Assembly: GCA_036518915.1 (NCBI GenBank)
Contig: DATDME010000078.1
Span: 1 to 15,251, forward strand
DNA from: GCA-016699105 sp036518915
GTDB lineage: Bacteria; Patescibacteriota; Saccharimonadia; UBA4664
Direction: 5' to 3'
Length of the DNA stretch: 15,251 bases
Below, one piece after another: positions 6,012 through 13,174 of the stretch; position 1 is the first letter of the stretch, and each line of letters starts with the position of its first letter. The notes beneath the pieces were generated by a model. The model did no database searches. It was given only the letters and a program-made list of their open reading frames with translations, and was not told the origin of the DNA. The translations under genes and the position numbers were made by a program.

Positions 6012-8981
6012 TTACGGCGTCAGCTTAAAACTGATGCTGGCGGTTTGGTTGCCTTGGTCACTGCGCACAAAGAAGCTATGGTTGCCGGCCGAGGCAATGG
6101 TGATGGTGCGGGCGTTGCTGCTCGTGCTGCCCTTGTTTGACCCATCAACGAACAACGTATAGCTGCCGGCGCCGGGGTCGAGTGACCAGCTAAACGTCAC
6201 TGAACCCACTGGCTGCGACGAGCCCGCCAGCGGCGCTAAGCCTTGGAAGGTATTGCCGCCACCCCCGCCCGGGTTTACCACCAGTACAGTTTGGGTGTCG
6301 GTGCCCTGGTAGAGGCCGGTGTCGGTTACCACGGCCTTAACCGTGTGACTGCCGCTGGCCGTCGGTGTGTAGCTCACCGGGTATGTACCGGCGCTGTCGA
6401 TCTGCTGGGTGGAAATGATTTGGTCGTCCCAGTAAATCTCAAGCTTATTGGGCGTAAAGCCGCTTTGCGATTGCCCGGCGGTCACTTTGACGTTGAAGTC
6501 TTGGCCGTTGCCGTTGGCGCCGATCAGCTGGGCCGTCGGCGGTGTGTCGCTACAATTGTGGACGTCGTCGTAGCTGGTGGGCAGATCACCGCCGGCCGAG
6601 GTCTGGGCCGGATAGGCCTTTTGCAGAGCGGCCAGCCATTGCTGGTACTGATAAGCGTTCTGCTGCTTGGTAATCTCTGGGAGAATTGCGCTCGAGTAAG
6701 CAGTATCCTTGGCCAGCGGCGGCGTGCACTGCGTGGCCAGCTTGCCCGAAACCTTATCGACGTCGGCAGACTTGCCCTGCGCGGCCGACATTGGCACGTA
6801 CCAGCTCGGGAAGATGTCCGAAACGGTGTCCTTCGAACCGGTCCCGGGCAGACGCCCAGTGCTGCGGTCAAGCGTCACCACCTTAATGCCGGCCGGTTTT
6901 ACAAACGCATCATTCGGCTTGCCGTTCACCACGGTATTCATGAAGGTTCGCCAGACCGGCGCGGCAATGTCAGCCGCAGCGGAGTCCATGGCTGCGTTAT
7001 TGTTGTTGCCCACCCAGACCGCCGCCACCATGTCGGGCGTGAAGCCAACCGTCCACGCATCGTTGTAGTGCTCGGTCGTGCCCGTTTTTACGCCGTAATG
7101 CACGCAGTTGGACGCATTGTTATTAGCGCAATAATTTTTAATCTCCAGGTCGTCCGTGAAAGCGTACTCCTTGGCTTTCTGATCGGCCAACACGTCTGCC
7201 ATGAGGTAGGCCACCTGCGGGTCGAGGGCCTGGCGGGGCTTGCCCGGCTTGGTGTTGTCCTCCATGACGTTGCCTTTCTGGTCCCAAACCTTCAGGATGG
7301 CCGTCTGATCGTAGTGCTGGCCGCCGTTCGCGAACGATTCGTAGGCGTTAGCCATTTCAATGGGCTGCACCTCGCCGGTACCAAGCACCAGGGATGGGCC
7401 GTACTGGCTGGCGCTGCCCAGGGTGGTAATGCCCAGCGTGCGGGCAGTATCCAACGAATTGCCAATACCGGCCATCAGGATTGACTTAACCGCCGGCACA
7501 TTCAAGGAGCCGGCCAGGGCCCTGCGGACGGTCATAATGCCGTAGTTTTTGTTGCCAAAGTTCTTTGGGTGGTAGGGCTGGTCGGTCGTGCCAAACTCGG
7601 TAGGGACGTCATACAAAACCGTGCCGGGCCCGTACGTGGGGCACGACCGGTCTTTGGTACACGAGTTGTCTTTGTTCGAGTTAAACAGGGTGGAGTAAAC
7701 GATCGGCTTGAAGGATGAGCCTGGCTGGCGCTTGGCCGTCGCCACGTTAAACTGGCCGTCAATTGAGGTGTCATTAAAGTCGGCCGAACCAACCATCGAC
7801 AAGATATGGCCCGATTTCGGATCGGTGACCACCATGGCCGAGTTCGACCCCTTGTGGTTCTTGATGGCCGTGCGGTTGGCCTGGATGGCGTTGTAGGCCG
7901 CCACTTGCTTGTCGTAATCCATGGTGGTGTAAACCTTCAGGCCGCCCTCGGTGACCGTGGCGTTGCCGTACTTTTTCTCTAAGACTTCCTGCGCGTACAG
8001 CACAAAGTGGGCCACATTCGGGTTGAGGTTGGCATAGAGGTTTTGCGTCTGGCTAATCATTTTAGTGTCAGATAGATCGGCTAGCTTCCATTTGGCGGCG
8101 TCCGCTTGCTCCTGCGTGACGTATTTTTGTTGCACCATCAGGTCAAGCACGATGTGCTGACGGTCAATGAGGTCATCTTGGTGGGCGCCGTATGGTGAGA
8201 AGTAGGTTGGGCCATTGAGCACGGCCGCCAGCAGCGCTGCCTGACCCAAGTTCAAATTCTTAGCGCAGTGCTGGTCGGGGTCAGTTTTATCAATATCCTG
8301 CGGGAAGTAGGCCTTGCAGGCGCTCTCAATACCGTAGGACCGGTTGCCGTACGGGATCTCGTTCAGGTAAAGGGTGAGGATGTCATTCTTGGAGTAGAAC
8401 TGGCCGATTTCCATCGACAAAAACAATTCTTTGATTTTGCGGCCAAAGCTATGGTCGGTGGGGTCGAGCAGGGCATTTTTAACGTACTGTTGGGTAATGG
8501 TTGAGCCGCCCTGCGCTGTATTGCGGTGCATCAGGTCAAGGATGCCCGCCCGCAGGTAGCCCCACACGCTAAAAGACCCATGGTTATAAAAGTCTTTATC
8601 TTCGATGGCGATCGTCGACTGTTTGACCACCGCCGGAATTTGGTCGAAGGTAATCGGGCTGCGGTTCTGATCGCCCGATAATTCATACAGCAAATGATTG
8701 CCGCTGGCGTCGTAAAACTTCGTGGTTTGGGCGGTGATGCGCGACCGGATCTTGCCCGGCGTCGGCAGGTCTTTGGCATACCACAAAAACACCAAGAAAA
8801 CAAACACCGCGCCGGCGCCGGCTAGCTTGGCCAGGCGGATCAGCCCGGCTCGGCTGATCCAATATGTGCGGAAATGGGCGGGAGTAAATGACAAGAAAAA
8901 GCGTTTCAAGGTACCCTTGACCCCGGTGACGTTATCAGTCAGAGGCTTGGCAGGGCGCCGGCGGACATGGCGTTTTTGCAT
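6012..8981 (-). CDS. Bifunctional class A penicillin-binding protein (PBP1A-like)
   Basis: Peptidoglycan glycosyltransferase plus DD-transpeptidase, 989 residues. A basic cytoplasmic N-terminus precedes one membrane helix (about 50-69). The GT51 domain shows catalytic E127 in IEDKDFYNHG, GGSTITQQ (158-165), KIKELFLSMEI and E208 in YLNEIPYG. The transpeptidase shows S422 in SSFK, SLN (492-494) and KTG (632-634). After it come a segment with no family I recognise (about 690-812), one probable Ig-like beta domain (about 813-903), a Gly-rich hinge (905-909) and a second beta domain to the end. Such C-terminal domains may bind wall glycans. All eight cysteines are extracytoplasmic and can be grouped as neighbours (222/239, 441/447, 618/626, 752/810). 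The ATG at 8981 is supported by an in-frame TAA 21 nt upstream. It is transcribed alone; both catalytic domains look intact. Confidence 0.96.
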   Translation of the reverse strand: MQKRHVRRRPAKPLTDNVTGVKGTLKRFFLSFTPAHFRTYWISRAGLIRLAKLAGAGAVFVFLVFLWYAKDLPTPGKIRSRITAQTTKFYDASGNHLLYELSGDQNRSPITFDQIPAVVKQSTIAIEDKDFYNHGSFSVWGYLRAGILDLMHRNTAQGGSTITQQYVKNALLDPTDHSFGRKIKELFLSMEIGQFYSKNDILTLYLNEIPYGNRSYGIESACKAYFPQDIDKTDPDQHCAKNLNLGQAALLAAVLNGPTYFSPYGAHQDDLIDRQHIVLDLMVQQKYVTQEQADAAKWKLADLSDTKMISQTQNLYANLNPNVAHFVLYAQEVLEKKYGNATVTEGGLKVYTTMDYDKQVAAYNAIQANRTAIKNHKGSNSAMVVTDPKSGHILSMVGSADFNDTSIDGQFNVATAKRQPGSSFKPIVYSTLFNSNKDNSCTKDRSCPTYGPGTVLYDVPTEFGTTDQPYHPKNFGNKNYGIMTVRRALAGSLNVPAVKSILMAGIGNSLDTARTLGITTLGSASQYGPSLVLGTGEVQPIEMANAYESFANGGQHYDQTAILKVWDQKGNVMEDNTKPGKPRQALDPQVAYLMADVLADQKAKEYAFTDDLEIKNYCANNNASNCVHYGVKTGTTEHYNDAWTVGFTPDMVAAVWVGNNNNAAMDSAAADIAAPVWRTFMNTVVNGKPNDAFVKPAGIKVVTLDRSTGRLPGTGSKDTVSDIFPSWYVPMSAAQGKSADVDKVSGKLATQCTPPLAKDTAYSSAILPEITKQQNAYQYQQWLAALQKAYPAQTSAGGDLPTSYDDVHNCSDTPPTAQLIGANGNGQDFNVKVTAGQSQSGFTPNKLEIYWDDQIISTQQIDSAGTYPVSYTPTASGSHTVKAVVTDTGLYQGTDTQTVLVVNPGGGGGNTFQGLAPLAGSSQPVGSVTFSWSLDPGAGSYTLFVDGSNKGSTSSNARTITIASAGNHSFFVRSDQGNQTASISFKLTP

Positions 8982-9009
8982 AAACGTAGTGCTCGCAAAT
9001 TACCGGTCT

Positions 9010-9015
9010 ATTATA
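9010..9015 (-). promoter_or_regulatory. -10 element of the PBP gene
   Basis: A perfect TATAAT on the - strand lies 28 nt before the PBP ATG, giving an expected leader of about 22 nt. No -35 consensus is seen at the proper spacing and no Shine-Dalgarno precedes the ATG. Of the promoters here it is the only one with a clear, if short, leader. Confidence 0.6.
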
Positions 9016-9027
9016 CCACTCATGTCT

Positions 9028-9033
9028 TATAAT
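9028..9033 (+). promoter_or_regulatory. -10 element of the small membrane-protein gene
   Basis: A perfect TATAAT lies 6 nt (GAGCTT) before the ATG at 9040; no -35 match is visible. The predicted transcript is leaderless. It is divergent from the PBP promoter, with 12 nt between the two -10 hexamers. Confidence 0.6.
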
Positions 9034-9039
9034 GAGCTT

Positions 9040-9504
9040 ATGCTTTTAACAAATCACACCCTCACTGGCGTCGTGCTCGGCCTCACGATTGATAATCCGG
9101 TTGTGCTGGCGCCGGTGGCCGTGGCGTCACATTTGGCGCTTGATGTCACGCCGCATTTTGGCATCCGGTTGCGCGAAGACTGGTACCACGACCGGCGGTT
9201 CATCATTTTTGGGACGGTGGACGTGGCCTGCTCCACGGCCGTCACAGTTGCGGCCTGCCTGATCTGGCCGCAGCGGGCCGTCAACATACTCGTGGGGGTG
9301 ATTGGCGCCGACCTGCCTGATTTCACCTACATCCCGCTCGTGCTGTTTGGCAAGGCTCGGATGGAGCGGTGGCTGCCGTTTTACCGGCCAATGATTAACT
9401 TCCTCTCGCAAATTCAGTGGTACGAGCGGCCGCCCGGCCTCATTACCGAGGTCGTGTGGGCGGTGGCCATGGTGCTGGTCCTCAACGCCCGGCTGCCCTC
9501 CTGA
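9040..9504 (+). CDS. Small membrane protein with His/Asp motifs, YdjM-like hydrolase family possible
   Basis: A 154-residue protein with about four hydrophobic segments. His and Asp residues stand at membrane edges: TNHTLTG (H6), SHLALDVTPH (H31, D35, H39), and GADLPDF (D91, D94). This layout recalls the YdjM/YfhO-neighbour type of metal-dependent membrane hydrolases (LexA-binding, inner-membrane-associated putative hydrolase family), where N-terminal His and HxxxDxxPH-like motifs are conserved; the assignment is from pattern recall only. ATG 9040 was chosen because a TATAAT ends 6 nt upstream; an in-frame ATG at 9022 would put the -10 inside the gene, and longer extensions run into the opposite PBP coding region. 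The tyrS promoter overlaps its stop codon. Confidence 0.75.
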   Translation: MLLTNHTLTGVVLGLTIDNPVVLAPVAVASHLALDVTPHFGIRLREDWYHDRRFIIFGTVDVACSTAVTVAACLIWPQRAVNILVGVIGADLPDFTYIPLVLFGKARMERWLPFYRPMINFLSQIQWYERPPGLITEVVWAVAMVLVLNARLPS

Positions 9505-9529
9505 CAGGTTAGCCTCGCCATGCTACACT
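9501..9529 (+). promoter_or_regulatory. Promoter of tyrS
   Basis: CTGACA (9501-9506) and TACACT (9524-9529) are separated by exactly 17 nt, the best complete -35/-10 pair in the window. The -35 overlaps the TGA stop of the upstream gene. The -10 ends 9 nt before the tyrS ATG, so the leader would be about 2-3 nt. No T-box or other leader element can fit. Confidence 0.7.
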
Positions 9530-9538
9530 AAGCGCCAT

Positions 9539-10720
9539 ATGGACGACCTACTTACCCGCGGCGTCGACACCCTCATCGGCCACGATGAGCTCGTTGAAGC
9601 CCTCGATGGCAAAAAGCGCAAGCTGCGCATTAAATTTGGCGTGGACCCCACCCGGCCCGACCTGCACATCGGCCACGCGGTCGTTATGAACAAGCTCCGC
9701 AAATTCCAGGAGCTCGGCCACACCGTCATTTTCCTGATTGGCGATTACACCACCAAAATTGGCGACCCGTCCGGCAAGAACCAGACCCGGCCCATGCTCA
9801 GCGATGAAGAAATCGCTGACAACGTTAAGACCTACCTCAACCAGGTCGGCAAACTCCTCGACGTCAAGAAAGCCGAAATCCGCTACAACTCGGAATGGCT
9901 CGGCAAGCTCACTTTCGGCGACCTCATTAAGCTGGCCTCAAACGTCTCAGTAGCCCAGCTCATTGAGCGCGAAGACTTCAAAAACCGCCTCAGCACCGGC
10001 TCCGAAATTGCCCTCCACGAATTGCTTTACCCGCTGATGCAGGCGTATGACTCTGTGGCTCTCGAGGCCGATGTGGAATTTGGCGGCTCCGACCAGCTCT
10101 TCAACCTCATGGCCGGCCGTGCCCTGCAAAAGAAACTCGGCCAACGCCCACAAATCGTGTTCACCTGTGAGCTGCTCGTCGGGCTCGACGGCGTCAAGAA
10201 AATGAGCAAATCCCTCGACAATTACGTGGGCGTGACTGACGCGCCGCTCGATATGTTTGGCAAGATCATGAGCCTGCCGGACAATCTGATTGCGCCCTAC
10301 TACAAGCTCTGCACCGACGTGAGCCTTGAGGCCATTGAGGGCCTCGTGCAGAGTCTGGCCGCCGGCGCCAACCCGCGCGACTCCAAGGCCTCGCTGGCCC
10401 GCGAAATCGTCCGCATCTACCACAGCGAAGCCGCCGCCCTCAAGGCCGAAGCCGACTGGAATGCCACCTTCCGCGACAAGAAGGGACCGGCCGCCGAGCA
10501 AATTGAGACCAAAACCGTCATGCGTTCTGCCTGGCTCTTGGCCGATTTGCTCGTCGAACTTGAGCTGGCGAGCAGCAAGAGTGAAGCCCGCCGGCTCATC
10601 CAGCAGGGCGGTGTGCGCCTGCGCGGCGAGGTTATATCTGAAGACGGTGAAGTTACCGTGAGCTCCGGCGACCTGCTGCAGGTGGGCAAACGGCGGTTTG
10701 TTGAGCTAACGGTTAAGTAA
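9539..10720 (+). CDS. tyrS: Tyrosyl-tRNA synthetase
   Basis: Charges tRNA-Tyr with tyrosine; class I aminoacyl-tRNA synthetase acting as a dimer in the cytoplasm. The 393 residues show the HIGH motif as HIGH (43-46) within DPTRPDLHIGHAVV, the GDPSGK segment, the tyrosine pocket region YDSVALEADVEFGGSDQLFN, KMSKS (221-225) and a C-terminal S4 RNA-binding domain (about 325-393). Sequence style matches the TyrZ-like branch of bacterial TyrRS. The ATG at 9539 follows a well-spaced promoter and has no Shine-Dalgarno. A remnant Nudix gene starts 5 nt downstream. Confidence 0.97.
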   Translation: MDDLLTRGVDTLIGHDELVEALDGKKRKLRIKFGVDPTRPDLHIGHAVVMNKLRKFQELGHTVIFLIGDYTTKIGDPSGKNQTRPMLSDEEIADNVKTYLNQVGKLLDVKKAEIRYNSEWLGKLTFGDLIKLASNVSVAQLIEREDFKNRLSTGSEIALHELLYPLMQAYDSVALEADVEFGGSDQLFNLMAGRALQKKLGQRPQIVFTCELLVGLDGVKKMSKSLDNYVGVTDAPLDMFGKIMSLPDNLIAPYYKLCTDVSLEAIEGLVQSLAAGANPRDSKASLAREIVRIYHSEAAALKAEADWNATFRDKKGPAAEQIETKTVMRSAWLLADLLVELELASSKSEARRLIQQGGVRLRGEVISEDGEVTVSSGDLLQVGKRRFVELTVK

Positions 10721-10725
10721 GCGAA

Positions 10726-10978
10726 ATGGCCGAACTTCGTAAGGCCTCAGGCATCATTATTCAGAATCGTCAACTGCTATTCGCGCGAGCGCATGATCAA
10801 ACCCGGTTTATTGATCCGGGCGGTACTCGTCAAGGCGTGGCGCGGCGACATCCGCCCCAGCTCTGAAGTAGCCGAGATCCGCTGGCTCAATACTGAGTTG
10901 GTACGGGATGTTAAAGTTGGGTCAATATTTGGAGAGCAGGTTTTGCCTCGCCTTCATCGACTCGATCTCGTCGATTAA
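10726..10978 (+). pseudogene. Nudix hydrolase remnant, catalytic box deleted and frame shifted
   Basis: From ATG 10726, the first 34 codons read MAELRKASGIIIQNRQLLFA... to FIDPGGT, the typical first strands of a Nudix fold up to the start of the Nudix box. The frame then continues into nonsense (RQGVARRHPPQL) and stops. In the frame one base over, from about 10842 to the TAA at 10976-10978, the text resumes as VKAWRGDIRPSSEVAEIRW and KVGSIFGEQVLPRLHRL, the typical Nudix C-terminal half. The REUXEEXGU catalytic segment that should lie between is missing. A single deletion of about 150 nt (length 2 modulo 3) near 10825-10845 would explain both loss and frameshift. It cannot be an active hydrolase. 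It lies 5 nt after tyrS and probably once formed an operon with it. Confidence 0.8.
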
Positions 10979-11078
10979 TAAATCAACCAATATGATGATT
11001 TGATACCCTATAAGGAATCAAATTCGAAAACTCAGCTAATTGTGGCTCGCACACCCAGCAATCCGCCTGAGAAAAGCG
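10979..11078. other. Intergenic region between the Nudix remnant and recG, with a weak hairpin
   Basis: About 100 bases, visibly more AT-rich than the genes around. Nothing coding is seen. TTTGATACC (10999-11007) and GGAATCAAA (11014-11022) form a 9-bp stem with one mismatch around a CTATAA loop. No T-run follows, so it is at best a poor terminator. Confidence 0.4.
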
Positions 11079-11084
11079 TATACT
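11079..11084 (+). promoter_or_regulatory. -10 element of recG
   Basis: TATACT ends 8 nt (AATCTGGC) before the ATG at 11093, giving a predicted leader of about 1-2 nt. No -35 match is seen at the usual spacing and no Shine-Dalgarno precedes the start. Confidence 0.55.
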
Positions 11085-11092
11085 AATCTGGC

Positions 11093-13162
11093 ATGGAACA
11101 GACGCAGGTGGAACATGACTGGCGGCAGCGGCCCATTGGGTCGCTGAGTGGTGTTGGCCCCCAGGTGGCGGCTAAGCTCGAGCGGCTCGGCATTCGCACG
11201 GTGGGGCAACTCATTACACATTACCCGCGCCGGTACGACGACTTCTCCAAAATTATCCCCATCCGCATGATGCGGCCGGGCAACGTCACGTTCAAGGGTC
11301 AAATCGAACGGGTGAGCGGGCGCTACGCTCGGGCCCGCAAGCTCCACATTACTGAAGCCATCATTTCTGACGGTACCGGCACGGTCAAAGCCGTTTGGTT
11401 CAACCAGAAATACCTGGCCGGCACCATCCCCACCGGCACGCCCGTGCTGGTTTCGGGCGAGCTGAAATTTAAAAATAACGACCTGGCCATGCAGTCGCCG
11501 GCCATTGAGGTCATGGAGGACGGGCGCGTCACCAAAAACACCGCCCGCATTGTGCCCGTCTACCCCGAAACGGCCGGCCTTACCAGCAAGCAATTGCGCG
11601 GGCTGATTCAACCGCTCATGCCGCTCGTGCAAACCACCCCGGAAACGCTGCCGGACGCCATCATCCGTGAGCAAAAGCTCATGCCGCATGGTAAGGCCCT
11701 GGCCGAAATCCATTTTCCGTCGAGCCAGGCGTCGCTTACCAAAGCCAAAAACCGGCTCGCCTTTGAGGAGCTGTGGTTTGTGATGCTGGCTAGCCTGGCC
11801 ATTAAGCATGAAATCCAGCTCGAAGTGGCCCCGGCCATTGAATTTAAAGTAGACGTCGCGCAGGCATTCACGCGCACGCTCGGCTTTGAAATGACCCCGC
11901 AGCAAAAGCAGGCCGCCTGGGAAATTCTGCAGGACCTCGGCAAAACGCAGCCGATGAACCGGCTGCTCGAGGGCGACGTCGGCTCCGGTAAAACCGTCGT
12001 GGCCACCATGGCTGCCGTCATGGCCCTGGCCTCGGATTACCAAGCCGCGCTCATGGTGCCAACGGAAGTCCTCGCCCGGCAGCACTACGCCAGCCTCAGC
12101 CCGCTGCTAGCCGCGCTCGGCTATGAAGCCGTCCTGGTGCTGGGCGGCCAGCCGGCGGCCGAGCGCAAAGCCGCCCTCGCCAAACTGGCCGAACCGGCGC
12201 CGCGCGTGGTCATTGGCACCCAAGCGCTGCTCTCCGAGGCTGTGAATTTTCATAACCTGGGCCTCGTGATTATCGACGAGCAGCATCGCTTTGGCGTCAA
12301 CCAGCGCAGCTTGCTGAAGGCCAAATCCGGCCGACTGCCGCATCTGCTGACTATGACCGCCACGCCCATCCCGCGCACGCTGCAGCTAACCATTTATGGC
12401 GATCTTGATATTTCCGTAATTAACGCGCTGCCGCCCGGCCGCCAGCCCATCACGACCCGGTTGATTGACAATACCCATCGCGACGAAGTTTATAGCTTCA
12501 TCAACGAGCAGCTCGAGGCCGGCCGCCAAGCCTTCATTGTGTGCCCATTAGTTGAGGACTCCGAAGCCGGCCGAGCCGCTAAATCGGTGACCGCCGAGTA
12601 TGAGCGGCTCAAAACCGGCCCCTTCCGCCACCGCCGGCTCGGCCTGCTGCACGGCCGCCTCAGTGCTGCCGACAAAGCCGCCGTCATGGCCGATTTTGTT
12701 AGCGGCCAAACCGACATCCTCGTGACCACCACGGTGGTGGAGGTGGGCGTGAACGTGCCCAACGCCACCATCATGCTCATTGAAAACGCCGAAACCTTCG
12801 GCCTGGCCGCCTTGCACCAGTTGCGGGGCCGGGTCGGCCGCGGCGAACACCCGTCGCACTGCTTCTTGCTGGCCGACACCAAATCAAGCAACACCCAGCA
12901 GCGGCTGCGGGCGCTCGAAAAGTCCCAAGACGGCTTCCGCCTAGCCCAAATCGACCTCGAGCTGCGTGGGCCCGGCCAAATTTATGGCCGCATGCAGCAC
13001 GGGCAGCTTGACCTTTCGCTGGCCGATTTGGACGACGTCAAACTCATCGCCCGGGCCCGCACCGCCGCGCTGAAATTTCTCGGGCAATCGGACGTCATGC
13101 TAAAATACCCCTATGTTGCGGCTAAGGTAACGGCGCTCAAAGCTGTTACGTCGCTTGATTAA
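11093..13162 (+). CDS. recG: ATP-dependent DNA helicase RecG
   Basis: Superfamily 2 motor that remodels stalled replication forks and Holliday junctions. The 689-residue length is normal. Seen: N-terminal helix-hairpin-like GVGPQVAAKLERLGI, the wedge/OB domain (about 55-150), Walker A GDVGSGKT (294-301), motif II DEQH (395-398), motif III MTATPIPRTL, motif VI QLRGRVGRG (576-584), and the C-terminal GPGQIYGRMQHG region corresponding to the translocation/TRG part. All helicase motifs are intact. It leads the unit recG - His-rich protein - rsmD; the next gene begins 12 nt after its stop. Confidence 0.97.
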   Translation: MEQTQVEHDWRQRPIGSLSGVGPQVAAKLERLGIRTVGQLITHYPRRYDDFSKIIPIRMMRPGNVTFKGQIERVSGRYARARKLHITEAIISDGTGTVKAVWFNQKYLAGTIPTGTPVLVSGELKFKNNDLAMQSPAIEVMEDGRVTKNTARIVPVYPETAGLTSKQLRGLIQPLMPLVQTTPETLPDAIIREQKLMPHGKALAEIHFPSSQASLTKAKNRLAFEELWFVMLASLAIKHEIQLEVAPAIEFKVDVAQAFTRTLGFEMTPQQKQAAWEILQDLGKTQPMNRLLEGDVGSGKTVVATMAAVMALASDYQAALMVPTEVLARQHYASLSPLLAALGYEAVLVLGGQPAAERKAALAKLAEPAPRVVIGTQALLSEAVNFHNLGLVIIDEQHRFGVNQRSLLKAKSGRLPHLLTMTATPIPRTLQLTIYGDLDISVINALPPGRQPITTRLIDNTHRDEVYSFINEQLEAGRQAFIVCPLVEDSEAGRAAKSVTAEYERLKTGPFRHRRLGLLHGRLSAADKAAVMADFVSGQTDILVTTTVVEVGVNVPNATIMLIENAETFGLAALHQLRGRVGRGEHPSHCFLLADTKSSNTQQRLRALEKSQDGFRLAQIDLELRGPGQIYGRMQHGQLDLSLADLDDVKLIARARTAALKFLGQSDVMLKYPYVAAKVTALKAVTSLD

Positions 13163-13165
13163 TAT

Positions 13166-13169
13166 AGGA
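13166..13169 (+). promoter_or_regulatory. Shine-Dalgarno of the gene after recG
   Basis: AGGA lies 5 nt before an in-frame TTG (13175) and 11 nt before ATG 13181. Spacing favours the TTG; codon preference favours the ATG. The product differs by two residues only. Confidence 0.45.
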
Positions 13170-13174
13170 TTTAT

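Noticed and set aside
6243..7484. 413-codon open frame on the plus strand inside the PBP gene
   Set aside because: Antisense to the catalytic transpeptidase domain, which is clearly the real gene; the translation is low-complexity Val/Arg/Gly-rich and unlike a folded protein family.
8722..9039. N-terminal extension of the small membrane protein back to 8722
   Set aside because: It would overlap the opposite PBP coding region for 260 bp and read through both promoters; ATG 9040 fits the promoter spacing. The ATG at 9022 was rejected because the -10 lies downstream of it.
10999..11022. Hairpin as terminator for tyrS or the Nudix remnant
   Set aside because: AT-rich 9-bp stem with a mismatch and no T-run after it; too weak to call.
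11036..12085. 349-codon open frame on the minus strand over recG
   Set aside because: Shadow of recG caused by codon bias; no start signal or motif.
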